64,000 bases of DNA. Source: Competibacter_A sp037045685. Lineage in GTDB: Bacteria; Pseudomonadota; Gammaproteobacteria; Competibacterales; Competibacteraceae. The position numbers and the translations under genes are program-made. The DNA lies in assembly GCA_037045685.1 (NCBI GenBank), contig JBAOII010000028.1, positions 124,001 through 188,000 on the forward strand, written 5' to 3'. Positions 19,371 to 30,593 of the stretch are shown here, one piece after another; within the stretch, counting starts at the first letter, position 1; each line of letters opens with the position of its first letter. The notes beneath the pieces are model-generated. The model was given only the letters and a program-made list of their open reading frames with translations. It ran no database searches and had not been told where the DNA came from.

Positions 19371-20132
19371 TCAAGGCTGGTTGATCAGGCTCGCCAAGCA
19401 CGCCGCGCCGAACCCGTTATCGATATTGACCACCCCCACCCCGCCGGCGCAGGAGGTCAGCATCCCCAGCAGGGCCGACAAGCCGTTGAAATTGGCGCCA
19501 TAGCCGACGCTGGTCGGCACCGCGATCACCGGGCGGGCCACCAGTCCGGCCACCACGCTCGCCAACGCGCCCTCCATCCCCGCGACCACGATCACCGCCC
19601 GCGCCTCCCGGATCAACTCCAACCGTGCCAGCAACCGGTGCAGCCCCGCCACGCCCACATCGTTGATCCGCTCGACCCGGTTGCCGAACAGCAGCGCGGT
19701 TTCCGCCGCCTCTTCCGCCACTGGCTGATCGGAGGTGCCGGCGGTCACGATGGCGATAAAGGTCGCGGTCGGCGGTCGAGCGCGGCGCCGGATGACGAGG
19801 GTGCGCCCCAAGGGGTTGTAGCGGGCATCGGGGCTCAGTTCCGCCACCGCTTCGGCCATTTCCGAGGTGGCGCAGGTCGCCAGAATATCACCCTCGCCTT
19901 CGAGCATGGCCGCGACGATGGTTCGTACTTGGGCGACGGTCTTGCCGGCGCAATAGATCACTTCGGGGTGACCGCGCCGCAGTTCCCGGTGGCTGTCCAG
20001 CACCGCCTCGCCCAGATCGCGAAACGGCAGTTCCCGCAGCCGATTTACCGCATTATCAATCGCCAGTTCGCCGGAGCGGACCCGTTCCAGCAACAACCGC
20101 AGCGCGGTTTCGTTCACGGCCGCTCGCCCCAC
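19371..20132 (-). CDS. larB: Nickel-pincer cofactor biosynthesis protein LarB
   Basis: 253 residues, typical for LarB. The C-terminal half is the PurE-like (AIR carboxylase) domain with VVAGMEGALASVVAGL and the PTSVGYGA segment near residues 210-217, which are characteristic. LarB carboxylates nicotinic acid adenine dinucleotide and hydrolyses it, the first step to the nickel-pincer nucleotide used by lactate racemase-type enzymes. It is followed after 12 bases by polA and separated from larE and larC by a small lipoprotein gene. Confidence 0.9.
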   Translation of the reverse strand: MGRAAVNETALRLLLERVRSGELAIDNAVNRLRELPFRDLGEAVLDSHRELRRGHPEVIYCAGKTVAQVRTIVAAMLEGEGDILATCATSEMAEAVAELSPDARYNPLGRTLVIRRRARPPTATFIAIVTAGTSDQPVAEEAAETALLFGNRVERINDVGVAGLHRLLARLELIREARAVIVVAGMEGALASVVAGLVARPVIAVPTSVGYGANFNGLSALLGMLTSCAGGVGVVNIDNGFGAACLASLINQP

Positions 20133-20267
20133 CGTTTGCGGAGGCTCGCTTGTTGTATCGCCCGTCGCGCTTCGATAAGCTGCAGCGCGATGGTGCCGTT
20201 AACCCTTTGCGGTTCGTTCCGTCCCATGCCCTGACTCCGTCGATCCACCCAAATCCGATGCTATCCC

Positions 20268-20465
20268 ATGCCTAAATTGCCCGCCCTGCTCGCCGGCTTC
20301 GGCCTGACGCTATCGATCGCGCAAGGCTGCGCCAACAGTCCCGATCCATCGTCGGGCCAGACCCCACCCTCTTACACCAACGGCGATTGCAGCGCCCAGA
20401 GCCAATACGAGAAAAAATCCTGCATCCCCGCGCCGCCGCCTCCAAACATTCTCGACAACGACTGA
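20268..20465 (+). CDS. Small putative lipoprotein
   Basis: 65 residues. A hydrophobic N-terminus (residues 3-19) ends in AQGC, a weak lipobox with Cys at residue 21; the rest is Pro-, Ser- and Asn-rich and ends in a PPPP segment. It is divergent from larB and convergent with larE. I do not recognise the family. The atypical lipobox (Gln at -2) keeps the lipoprotein assignment tentative. Confidence 0.45.
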   Translation: MPKLPALLAGFGLTLSIAQGCANSPDPSSGQTPPSYTNGDCSAQSQYEKKSCIPAPPPPNILDND

Positions 20466-20483
20466 AAAACCTCGGACGCCCCT

Positions 20484-21302
20484 TCAGGCCACGAGGTTGA
20501 AACTCCCCATGCGATAGCCTCGCAAATCCAAGGTCACATAGCGAAAGCCGCAATCGTTCAACGCCGCCACCACCCGCGCGCCGACCGCCTCATCCAACAA
20601 GCGGCCATGTTCTCTGCGATCCACCTCGATCCGGGCCAAATCGCCGTGGCAGCGCACCCGCACCGCGCCGAAACCCAGATCCGACAGGGCATGTTCGGCC
20701 GCTTCGATCCGTCGCAGTACAACCGGATCGACCTCGACATCGTGCGGCAGCCGGGTCAGCAGGCAGGCGGACGCCGGCTTGTTCCACACCGGCAGGTCCA
20801 GCGCCCTAGCATAGCGGCGAATGTCCGCTTTACCCAATCCGGCCTCCAGCAGCGGGCTGCGGACGCCCAATTCCCGCAGGGCGCGAAAACCGGGCCGGTA
20901 ATCGTCGAGATCGTCCCGGTTGGTGCCATCGGCCAGCCACGCGCAACCTTCGTCGGCCGCGACCGCTTTCAGTTCGGCGAACAGGGCGCGCTTGCAGCGA
21001 TAGCAGCGGTCGGGCGGATTGCGGGCGACATCCACCGGCATGGGCAGATCCAAAACACGGTGGCGCACGCCGAGCAGCGCCGCCAATTCTCTGGCTTCGG
21101 CGACTTCGCGGGCAGCCATGTAAGGCGTCACCACCGTCAGCGCCAGCACCCGATCACCCAACGTGCGCCAAGCCACCGCCAGCAGCAGGCTGCTGTCAAG
21201 CCCGCCAGAACAGGCGATGGCAACGGAATCCAAATCCAGCAGCACCTCCAGCAACCGCCGATAGCCGGGTTCCGCTAACACCGCCGAGACCCCGGCGGTC
21301 AC
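20484..21302 (-). CDS. larE: ATP-dependent sacrificial sulfur transferase LarE
   Basis: 272 residues. I chose the GTG at 21302, which overlaps the larC stop (GTGA) and gives a normal LarE length; the open frame extends further only inside larC. The PP-loop ATP pyrophosphatase signature SGGLDSS is near residues 29-35. Candidate sulfur-site cysteines are visible in DRCYRCK and SACLLTR, so either the sacrificial-cysteine or the iron-sulfur mode known for the family is possible. LarE converts the carboxylates made by LarB into thiocarboxylates. Confidence 0.9.
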   Translation of the reverse strand: MTAGVSAVLAEPGYRRLLEVLLDLDSVAIACSGGLDSSLLLAVAWRTLGDRVLALTVVTPYMAAREVAEARELAALLGVRHRVLDLPMPVDVARNPPDRCYRCKRALFAELKAVAADEGCAWLADGTNRDDLDDYRPGFRALRELGVRSPLLEAGLGKADIRRYARALDLPVWNKPASACLLTRLPHDVEVDPVVLRRIEAAEHALSDLGFGAVRVRCHGDLARIEVDRREHGRLLDEAVGARVVAALNDCGFRYVTLDLRGYRMGSFNLVA

Positions 21303-22501
21303 GGCGGCGACTCCACCGATTCCACCGGAATGTCCTGCGACACCAACCCCTCCCGCACGGCCGCGTAAACCGCGTGAATCGGCACCCCCCGCTCCAGCGC
21401 CAGCCGCTTGCAATCCTCGTATTCCGGCTTGCCGCGCAGCGGCCGACCCCGGAGCTGGGCGATTTTGACCGCTACTTGGCCGTAACGGGTCGCCACCCGC
21501 GCGGTTTCTCGGATCAAGCCGGTGCGCGCGACCTGATAACGGCGCACGCCGAGGGTCGTGGTTTCGGTCAGCAGCAACTCGGTCAGCTCCGGTTCCAGCA
21601 TCGGCAGACACAGCACGCTCAACACCGTGCCCGGCCGATTTTTCTTCATCAGCACCGGCGTCAGCCAAACGTCATTGGCGCCGCCCGCGAACAGTCGTTC
21701 CAGAACATAGTCGTAGCACTCGGGATTCATGTCGTCGATATTGCATTCCAGCACGCACAGCTCGGCCTGCTCGCCGCCATCCGGCAGCGGCTCGCCCAAG
21801 CAGACCCGCAGCACGTTGGGAATGGGACCGTCGCGATGGCCGATGCCGTAGCCGATCCGGTGCACGATCAGCTCGGGACGCGACACGAACTCGTCCACGA
21901 ACGTCGCCAGCAGGGCCGCGCCGGTCGGGGTGGTGGCCTCGAACGGCACGGCGCCAAACTTGACCGGCACGCCCTTGAGCAACTCCAGGGTCGCTGGCGC
22001 CGGCGCCGGCAATGGGCCATGCTCGCAGTGCGCGATGCCGCCGCCCAGCTCCACCGGCGAGCACAAGACCCGATCCACGTTCAGCCGATCCAGCGCGATG
22101 GCCCCGCCGACGATATCGACGATGGCGTCCAGCGCGCCGACCTCGTGGAAATGGACCTGATCCGGCGAGGTGTCGTGGATGCGGGCCTCGGCCTCGGCCA
22201 GCCGGCGAAACACCGCCACCGCCCGGCCTCGCACGGTTTCTTTGAGCGAGCTGGCGCCGATGATGGCCTCGATCTGCCGCAGGTTCCGGCGCGGCGGCTG
22301 CTGCGGATCGGTCACCACCCGCACTTGCGCGCCGGCGATGCCCTTGCGGTTGGCGCGGCTGGCTTGCAGGCCGTAGCCTTCCAGCCCCAACCCCGCCAGA
22401 TCGACGATCAGATCGTCGTAATCCACGCCCAGATCCAGCAGGGCGGCCAAATGCATGTCGCCGCTGATGCCGGCGAAACAGTCGTAATACAGGACGCTCA
22501 T
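21299..22501 (-). CDS. larC: Nickel-insertion protein LarC (single ORF)
   Basis: 400 residues. It begins MSVLYYDCFAGISGDM, the LarC hallmark, and continues unbroken to the C-terminal domain. In Lactiplantibacillus the gene is split in two and joined by ribosomal frameshifting; here both halves are in one frame. LarC inserts nickel into the pincer nucleotide using CTP. It overlaps larE by four bases and starts 12 bases after the polyferredoxin gene. No larA racemase is in the window. Confidence 0.9.
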   Translation of the reverse strand: MSVLYYDCFAGISGDMHLAALLDLGVDYDDLIVDLAGLGLEGYGLQASRANRKGIAGAQVRVVTDPQQPPRRNLRQIEAIIGASSLKETVRGRAVAVFRRLAEAEARIHDTSPDQVHFHEVGALDAIVDIVGGAIALDRLNVDRVLCSPVELGGGIAHCEHGPLPAPAPATLELLKGVPVKFGAVPFEATTPTGAALLATFVDEFVSRPELIVHRIGYGIGHRDGPIPNVLRVCLGEPLPDGGEQAELCVLECNIDDMNPECYDYVLERLFAGGANDVWLTPVLMKKNRPGTVLSVLCLPMLEPELTELLLTETTTLGVRRYQVARTGLIRETARVATRYGQVAVKIAQLRGRPLRGKPEYEDCKRLALERGVPIHAVYAAVREGLVSQDIPVESVESPP

Positions 22502-22513
22502 CGCCGGCGCCCG

Positions 22514-24181
22514 TCAAAACGGAAATTCACCGCGCTCCTCCCGTTCCAGGGGTTTTGCAATCGGCCGGACGGCCAGTTTGTGAACGGGATGACCGTCCAC
22601 ATAAATCGCCCGGTGCGGTCGCGCGGGGCAGGCGTTCTCGCAGGCACCGCAGCCGACGCACAGGTTTTCCCGCACTTCCGGGATCGTCAGGCCATCCCGA
22701 TACGGAACCATGTGCACCGCCTTGGTGGGACAGTATTCGTCGCAAGCGCCACAGGCGGTGCGATCGGTATACACGATGCAGTTGTCGCGGACAAATCGGG
22801 CCACGCCCATTTGGGTGGTCTGCTTGACCGGCAAATCCAGCGGCCGGATCGCGCCGGTCGGGCAGACCTGCCCGCAGCGATTGCACTCGTAGCTGCAATA
22901 GCCGGTGGCGTAATCCATGTGGGGTTGCAGCAACCCGGACAAACCATATTGCAGCAAGGCCGGTTGCAGGACGCCATAGGGGCAGGCGCCGACGCAGAGA
23001 TGGCAGGCGATGCAAAGATCGTTGAAGCGCGCCAGATCGCCCGCGCCGGGCGGCGCCACCGGCCAAGCTTTGCGGTTGGTCACCGCGGTCGGCACGCGAT
23101 TGTGCGGCTTGGTTCCGACGCTGTTTCGAGGGGCCAGCCCCACCAGCCCGACCAGAAACAGCGCCGACCGGCGCAGCAGCGTCCGTCGCGCCGGGTCGGG
23201 CGGGCGACTTTCGCTCTCCCCCGCGCCGCTCGACTCCTCTTTGACCGGAGAGAAGTGGTGGTGCGAAGGGTGAGAGCCGCTCGACAGGAGCGAAGCGGGA
23301 GGCGCGGGATAAAACTTCACCGGCCGGGGATGGGCGTAGCCGATGCCGTGCGCCTCGCAAACCGTGATGCAGTTGAAGCAGGCCACGCAGCGGCTGAAAT
23401 CGACCTCCTTGGTTTTCAGGCGAATACAGCCGGCCTTGCAGTGGATCGAGCATTGGGCGCACAGGATGCAAGCGTCCTTGGGAATCCGGATCTTGAACCG
23501 CGCGAAGCGGGCCACCAGACCCAGCAGCGCCCCGACCGGACAGAGCAAATTGCAGAACAGCCGGCCTTTGGTCGCGCTCAGCCAGACCAACCCGACCAGA
23601 AACGAGGCCGGAAACGCCAGCGTCGCCGGCGACGGCGCTTTCCATTGCAGCGGAAACGGGCCGTTTATCCCCAGGCTTTCCAGCAGTTGACCGAACCCGT
23701 TATGAGCGGCGACGTAAAGCGGCCGGAACAGATCGCCGGCGATGCGACCGAAATTGCTGAACGGATCGAGCAGGCTCAGCGCCAGCGCGCTGCCGCTCAG
23801 AAACAGCCCGACGGTCAGCGCCAGCAACCCGTAACGGATCGCGTCGTGGGGCTTTTGGTAGCGGAACTTGACCTTGCGCGGCTTGCGCAGCTTGTCGGCG
23901 ACGCGGATCACGATGTCCTGCAAGGTGCCGAGCGGGCAGATCATCGAGCAGTACACTCGGCCAAACAGCAGGGTCAGGGCCAGCACCGCCAGAAAGCCGG
24001 TGGCCGCCCACGCCATCGTCTGGGTGAACTTCAGCAGCGACGGCACGAACTGCGGGTACAGCGCCACGGTGGCGGCCGGCGTTTCCCCGATCCGCTCGAA
24101 ATCGACGAACAGGAGCGCGGTCAGCGCCAGAAACGTCAGCGCCACCACCACCCGGATTTTTTTCAACCAGGTCTGACTCAT
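22514..24181 (-). CDS. Membrane-bound polyferredoxin (NapH-like half plus ferredoxin half)
   Basis: 555 residues. The N-terminal half has membrane segments (first at about 7-27) and a NapH/RdxA-type cysteine pattern: CSMICPLGT near residue 82 and two four-cysteine clusters (CILCAQCSIHCKAGC and CVACFNCITVC) near residues 235-275. After a low-complexity Ser/Glu-rich linker comes ARRTLLRRSALFLVGLVGLAP, a twin-arginine-like motif with a hydrophobic stretch in mid-protein. The C-terminal half then holds four further CxxCxxCxxxC clusters, NapG-like. It therefore looks like a NapH-NapG-type fusion moving electrons across the membrane. The partner may be the DUF362 protein two genes away. Confidence 0.8.
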   Translation of the reverse strand: MSQTWLKKIRVVVALTFLALTALLFVDFERIGETPAATVALYPQFVPSLLKFTQTMAWAATGFLAVLALTLLFGRVYCSMICPLGTLQDIVIRVADKLRKPRKVKFRYQKPHDAIRYGLLALTVGLFLSGSALALSLLDPFSNFGRIAGDLFRPLYVAAHNGFGQLLESLGINGPFPLQWKAPSPATLAFPASFLVGLVWLSATKGRLFCNLLCPVGALLGLVARFARFKIRIPKDACILCAQCSIHCKAGCIRLKTKEVDFSRCVACFNCITVCEAHGIGYAHPRPVKFYPAPPASLLSSGSHPSHHHFSPVKEESSGAGESESRPPDPARRTLLRRSALFLVGLVGLAPRNSVGTKPHNRVPTAVTNRKAWPVAPPGAGDLARFNDLCIACHLCVGACPYGVLQPALLQYGLSGLLQPHMDYATGYCSYECNRCGQVCPTGAIRPLDLPVKQTTQMGVARFVRDNCIVYTDRTACGACDEYCPTKAVHMVPYRDGLTIPEVRENLCVGCGACENACPARPHRAIYVDGHPVHKLAVRPIAKPLEREERGEFPF

Positions 24182-24246
24182 GATCGCCTACCGTAAATTG
24201 AATCAGAAAATCAGGAAGCGACCAACGCGGTCACGCGCTCGGCCAG

Positions 24247-24834
24247 TCACGCGCTCGGCGACGTCTCCGGCAATCCCGTTCCTTCGTAGAGTTCCGCCAA
24301 CCGAACGGTCAGACCGGCGCAGGGAAGGGTCAATTCCGCTCGCGAATCGCTGAATTCCGTCCACCGCCAGTCGCCACCTTCCCGCCAATGCAAGGATGCC
24401 CCGATCCGATCCTGCTCCAGCAGCAAATAACCTTGCAAGCTGTCCAGTCGGGCGTAAGCGAAGAGTTTTTCGCGTTGGTCGATCCGGGCGGTTCCACCGG
24501 AGAGCACTTCCACGATCAGACAGGGCCGGGTACGGTAATACGGCTCGCGATCCTCGGGGTCGCAACACACCATCAGGTCGGGGTAATAGAAGATTTCCAC
24601 GCCCAATTCCTTGAGATGCAACTTGACGTCGGCAAAGAAGACTTGACAAGACGAGCCTCGCAAGTGAGCGAGTAGGCGGGCGAACAAGTTGCCCGCGATC
24701 AGATTGTGCCGGGCGCTGGCGCCGGCCATGGCATAAAGTTCGCCGTTGATATATTCGTGCTTGATCTCGCTATCTTTTTCAAAGGCGAGATAGTCTTCCA
24801 CGGACAACCAATCGGGTTTAAGTTGTGCCAACAT
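24247..24834 (-). CDS. Uma2-family (DUF820) putative endonuclease
   Basis: 195 residues, normal for the family. Residues 10-35 carry the Uma2 opening (LSVEDYLAFEKDSEIKHEY, then NGELYAMAG), and the PD-(D/E)XK-like core is YYPDLMV...PCLIVEVLS around residues 83-112. Members are abundant in cyanobacteria and scattered elsewhere; their biological role is not established. It lies between the polyferredoxin and DUF362 genes in the same orientation. Confidence 0.8.
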   Translation of the reverse strand: MLAQLKPDWLSVEDYLAFEKDSEIKHEYINGELYAMAGASARHNLIAGNLFARLLAHLRGSSCQVFFADVKLHLKELGVEIFYYPDLMVCCDPEDREPYYRTRPCLIVEVLSGGTARIDQREKLFAYARLDSLQGYLLLEQDRIGASLHWREGGDWRWTEFSDSRAELTLPCAGLTVRLAELYEGTGLPETSPSA

Positions 24835-24881
24835 CGCTTTAACTCTCTTCTCCCGCTCGCTTACGGCTCCGCGCGGACTCC

Positions 24882-25799
24882 CTAGAGCACGATCCGCCGG
24901 ATGGCGAGATTCTCCAAATCCTTGCGGCCCACGCCCATCTCGCCAGCGATGCGGATGTAGTCCACCGCATCCGGCTCCAGACCGAACAGCTTGGCCGCCG
25001 CCGCGTCCGCCGTCACCAGATCGGTCGAGAGCAACTGCGACCGCATGTTGGAAACATCCGCCGCCGATACCCCGCGCGGCCCATGGCGCAACAACACGTT
25101 ATAGGCGTCCACCACGTTCAGATCGGGCTTGCGGTGGGTCGCGAAATCGGCGATGCACTGGTGCAGGTCGTTGGCGTGCCACTCGCCGCGATCCCAGACC
25201 GCGCCCATCAGATTTTTCATCGCCACCGTCAAGCGGGCGCCGCCGTGGCTTTTCAGCACCGGCACGTTGATCAGCACGTCCGCCTGCAAAATCAGCTCAT
25301 GTTCCTTGGCCTCGCGCAAGCGGCGACCCTGGGGAATCGCGACGGTCTGGAAATAGCCCTCGCTGTGGCCCGGCGCCAGCTTGCCGCCCGCGTCCTTCAC
25401 CGCCTGCTCGATGCCGCTGGTCCGGTAGCTGTCGCGCCAAGCGTCGCAAGTGTGATCGAACACGTAGACCTCTTTCGCGCCGGCTTGCAGGCAGTGTTCG
25501 ACGATGCGGCGGACCAAGCGGGGATGGGTGTTGGCGGCCCGCTCCGGCGGCACGTTCCAGCCGATGTTGGGTTTGACCACCACCTTCTGTCCTTTCTTGA
25601 CGAACCGCCCCATCCCGCCCAGCGTCTCGATGCCCCGATCGAACAGCGCGTCGGGTTCGCCGTTTTTGACCGCCACCAGATCGGGGTTTCCGACCGGGGA
25701 TTCGGCGGCGAAAGAACGGCGGGCCGAACCGCCGAGAACGAAACCCGCACCCGCCCATGTCCCGACACCGACCGCCTTCAGAAAACTTCTGCGTTGCAT
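24882..25799 (-). CDS. Tat-exported DUF362 protein
   Basis: 305 residues. The start at 25799 gives MQRRSFLKAVGVG, a textbook twin-arginine signal with a hydrophobic region to about residue 30, so the folded protein is exported. The body is DUF362 (VVVKPNIGWNVPPE, VLINVPVLKSHGGA, TVAMKNLMG). DUF362 proteins frequently carry or accompany iron-sulfur ferredoxins; this one has no ferredoxin domain itself but shares the strand with the polyferredoxin. Its reaction is unknown. Confidence 0.8.
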   Translation of the reverse strand: MQRRSFLKAVGVGTWAGAGFVLGGSARRSFAAESPVGNPDLVAVKNGEPDALFDRGIETLGGMGRFVKKGQKVVVKPNIGWNVPPERAANTHPRLVRRIVEHCLQAGAKEVYVFDHTCDAWRDSYRTSGIEQAVKDAGGKLAPGHSEGYFQTVAIPQGRRLREAKEHELILQADVLINVPVLKSHGGARLTVAMKNLMGAVWDRGEWHANDLHQCIADFATHRKPDLNVVDAYNVLLRHGPRGVSAADVSNMRSQLLSTDLVTADAAAAKLFGLEPDAVDYIRIAGEMGVGRKDLENLAIRRIVL

Positions 25800-26342
25800 G
25801 ATTGGGTTTCCTCCGCGATTGGGCAGGATGACGATTCGCCATCCTGGAGCACCCGCCATTTCAAAGCTGCTCGAAGCGCTCAGTATACGCCAACTGGAAA
25901 AACCGAAACGGCGTGGAGTTCTTCTGACGGATCATGCTGTTCGGATATTCTCAGCGGCGCGTGATCGAGCCCGGAGGTGATCGCGGACAGCGTGTAGGGC
26001 TTGCGCTTCATCGTCGAATTTCTCCCGCTGGGTTTAAACCGGTCGATCCAGCAGCGTTCATGCCGGGTCCTGCGGGATGCGGACCCGAGAATTCCCGGAC
26101 TCGCGACGCTTCCATCGGGTATTATTACCCGGCCGTGGCTCCGCGCATGGGCGTGTTGCCATGATTCGATCAAAATGCTGGGTCCTGTAAATTTTCCCGC
26201 GATGGCGAAGGGTCGTGGCGTGGGCTAGATCGTCAACTTTATCCAACCCCTTAATCGTGTTGAGCGACGCACATTGCGCTCACCGGCGCCGTCGTTCGGC
26301 TCGCGGGAAAATTTACAGGAGGCATATTTTTGAGGAACACAG
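25800..26342. other. Intergenic region upstream of hppA
   Basis: 543 bases between two divergent genes. It holds the perfect inverted repeat described separately. A 43-codon minus-strand frame (25880-26011, MKRKPYTLSAITSGLDHAPLR...) has a possible GGGAG ribosome site; I recognise nothing in it and do not call it a gene. Promoters for hppA and DUF362 must lie here, but I see no convincing -35/-10 pair. Confidence 0.5.
26183..26320. repeat. Perfect 20-bp inverted repeat before hppA
   Basis: TCCTGTAAATTTTCCCGCGA at 26183-26202 is the exact reverse complement of 26301-26320, with 98 bases between. The right arm ends inside the hppA ribosome-binding region (ACAGGAGG, followed by ATG at 26343). 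If both arms are on the mRNA, pairing would cover the ribosome-binding site. The arrangement could also be the ends of a very small inserted element. Confidence 0.8.
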
Positions 26343-28847
<2,505 letters not shown>

Positions 28848-28970
28848 GTGGTCATCGGACCGCGTCACGGCTATGATCGATCGGAGGCGGAGACCCGCGC
28901 TCTCCTTCTAGCCGCGACAATTAAGGGTAGATCCCGAACCAAATCGACTCATTGAAGAGGGCCTGACACC

Positions 28971-29735
28971 ATGTCCATACATCTTTACTACTCGCTGATT
29001 CCGGAAGCGCTGATCGCCTCGATGTTGCCGCCCGAGGAATTCGGCCAATACTACGCGACCGGACACAAGTTCAAGTCGAAGGGACAGGCGGTTTTCTTCG
29101 AGGTCGATCCGTCCTTTCGGCACCCGTACTTCGACATCGACGGCTGCTATGCGCGCTGTGTGCCCAAGAAGAACGGCGCGCCGAAGAACTCCATCTACGT
29201 CTCGATGTACCGCGTGACCGAGCACCTCACGATCAGCGTCTTGGGCAAGCTGTACCTGACGACGGCGATGGGTGCGACCTTAGGCTTGAACCGCGCCGAG
29301 GCGCTGCCCAAGGTCGAACAGGAGCTGCATATGTACCAAGATCTCGCGCCGATCAACAGCTTGGTGGTAAGCGTGTTCGATCCGGCCGCTTACTATGCGG
29401 ATGTGGTCACCCAGCCTTCCCATTCGTTTCGGTTTCCCGGCATGTGCTTCGTCGAACTCGAATTGGGAATGCTGGCCCGCGATCCGGAGAACGGTCGAGA
29501 GGGCGACCTGCCGTATTCGTTCATGCAGCACCTGCGTGAAGCGTTGATGGAGCTGGATCCGATATCTAAGCAGAATAAGCTGGTGCATCGGGTGCATTCG
29601 CTCGAATTCCCGTTCCGGATGGTGAAGAACGGTTTTTTTGCGGGCATCGGTGACGAATTGGTTTACTACCCGATGCTCTCGCAAGCCGTGCTGAAAAAAG
29701 ATCACAGCAACTGGTGGCGTTCGGCCAATCTCTAG
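28971..29735 (+). CDS. Conserved-looking protein of unknown function
   Basis: 254 residues; I do not recognise the family. It begins MSIHLYYSLIPEALIASMLPPEE, has no membrane segment or signal, and has about average composition with many Tyr and Phe. Notable segments are a Cys pair (DGCYARC, residues about 51-57) and a C-terminal DELVYYPMLSQAVLKKDHSNWWRS. Codon use matches neighbouring genes, and a stem-loop follows, so it is a real gene. It lies 123 bases after hppA in the same direction and may be cotranscribed. Confidence 0.6.
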   Translation: MSIHLYYSLIPEALIASMLPPEEFGQYYATGHKFKSKGQAVFFEVDPSFRHPYFDIDGCYARCVPKKNGAPKNSIYVSMYRVTEHLTISVLGKLYLTTAMGATLGLNRAEALPKVEQELHMYQDLAPINSLVVSVFDPAAYYADVVTQPSHSFRFPGMCFVELELGMLARDPENGREGDLPYSFMQHLREALMELDPISKQNKLVHRVHSLEFPFRMVKNGFFAGIGDELVYYPMLSQAVLKKDHSNWWRSANL

Positions 29736-29793
29736 CGGTGTATACCCCAAGGCTTCGAATACCACCTCGAGCTTTCAAGGGATAGTACATACG

Positions 29794-29818
29794 GCCTGCT
29801 GGCGCTGCGCCAGCAGGC
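29794..29818. terminator. Perfect 11-bp stem-loop
   Basis: GCCTGCTGGCG, loop CTG, CGCCAGCAGGC lies 58 bases after the stop of the unknown gene. There is no U tract, so it is either a rho-independent-like terminator without tail or an mRNA 3'-end stabiliser. Confidence 0.5.
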
Positions 29819-29933
29819 GGGCGACAAACCATGAGGTCGACCGGGATTGCATCCGTTTCAGGGGTGGCTTCTCGGGCCGCTGCCGCCCATCACCTGATCG
29901 GGACGGAGCCGAGTTCCACGCGACGATTCAAAG

Positions 29934-30593
29934 ATGGTCCGGGCGGTTTCGCCCCGACCGTTTTGGGGGACATCCATCACGAGCGCCCAAAAGCCCTATT
30001 CCGAAGCCTGCGAGCAGAACAAGGAGCCGATTCTGGCGGTGCTGCGGGCGTTTTTTGTCCGGCCGGGCTCGGTTTTGGAAATCGGCGGCGGCACCGGCCA
30101 GCACGCCGTCCATTTCGCTCGCACGCTGCCGCATCTGAGCTGGCAATCCACCGATCTGGCCGACAACCTGCCGGGCATCCGGCTCTGGATCGCCGAGGCC
30201 AACTTGCCGAACCTGCGCGCGCCGCTGGAACTGGACGTTTGCCGCGACCCTTGGCCGGTGGCGCGGACCGATGGCGTGTTTTCGGCCAACACCGCGCACA
30301 TCATGGCTTGGACCGCCGTGGAATGCCTGTTTCGGGGCGTCGGTCGGGTACTCGAATCCGGCGGCGTCTTCTGCCTGTACGGGCCGTTCAACTACAACGG
30401 CCGCTATACCAGCGCCAGCAACGCCGAATTCGACCGCTGGCTGCGCGCGCGCGATCCGGCCAGCGGCATCCGCGATTTCGATGACCTGAATCGATTGGCC
30501 GAAGCCAACGGGCTACGCCTGCTGAGCGATTGCCCGATGCCGGTCAACAATCGCACGCTGGTCTGGGCGAGGGAATGCGATTCAAGCGGATAA
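29934..30593 (+). CDS. DUF938 SAM-dependent methyltransferase-like protein
   Basis: 219 residues from the ATG at 29934; the family usually starts close to the KPYSEACEQNK segment (residue 20), so the first 15-20 residues are uncertain and a non-ATG start nearer 29980 is possible. The AdoMet motif I is VLEIGGGTGQHA, and the DUF938 hallmark KPYSEACEQNKEPIL is present, followed by FSANTAHIMAW and LYGPFNYNGRYTS. The substrate is unknown. Convergent with the HAD gene, whose end it overlaps by 12 bases. Confidence 0.8.
   Translation: MVRAVSPRPFWGTSITSAQKPYSEACEQNKEPILAVLRAFFVRPGSVLEIGGGTGQHAVHFARTLPHLSWQSTDLADNLPGIRLWIAEANLPNLRAPLELDVCRDPWPVARTDGVFSANTAHIMAWTAVECLFRGVGRVLESGGVFCLYGPFNYNGRYTSASNAEFDRWLRARDPASGIRDFDDLNRLAEANGLRLLSDCPMPVNNRTLVWARECDSSG

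Noticed and set aside
21299..22501. Programmed ribosomal frameshift in larC
   Set aside because: I looked for the split known from Lactiplantibacillus, but the gene is a single uninterrupted frame.
21374..24196. A 940-codon plus-strand open frame
   Set aside because: It runs opposite larC and the polyferredoxin gene, whose motifs are unmistakable; the translation is a shadow.
25880..26011. A 43-codon minus-strand ORF with a possible ribosome site
   Set aside because: No recognisable domain or neighbour support; kept only as a note in the intergenic entry.
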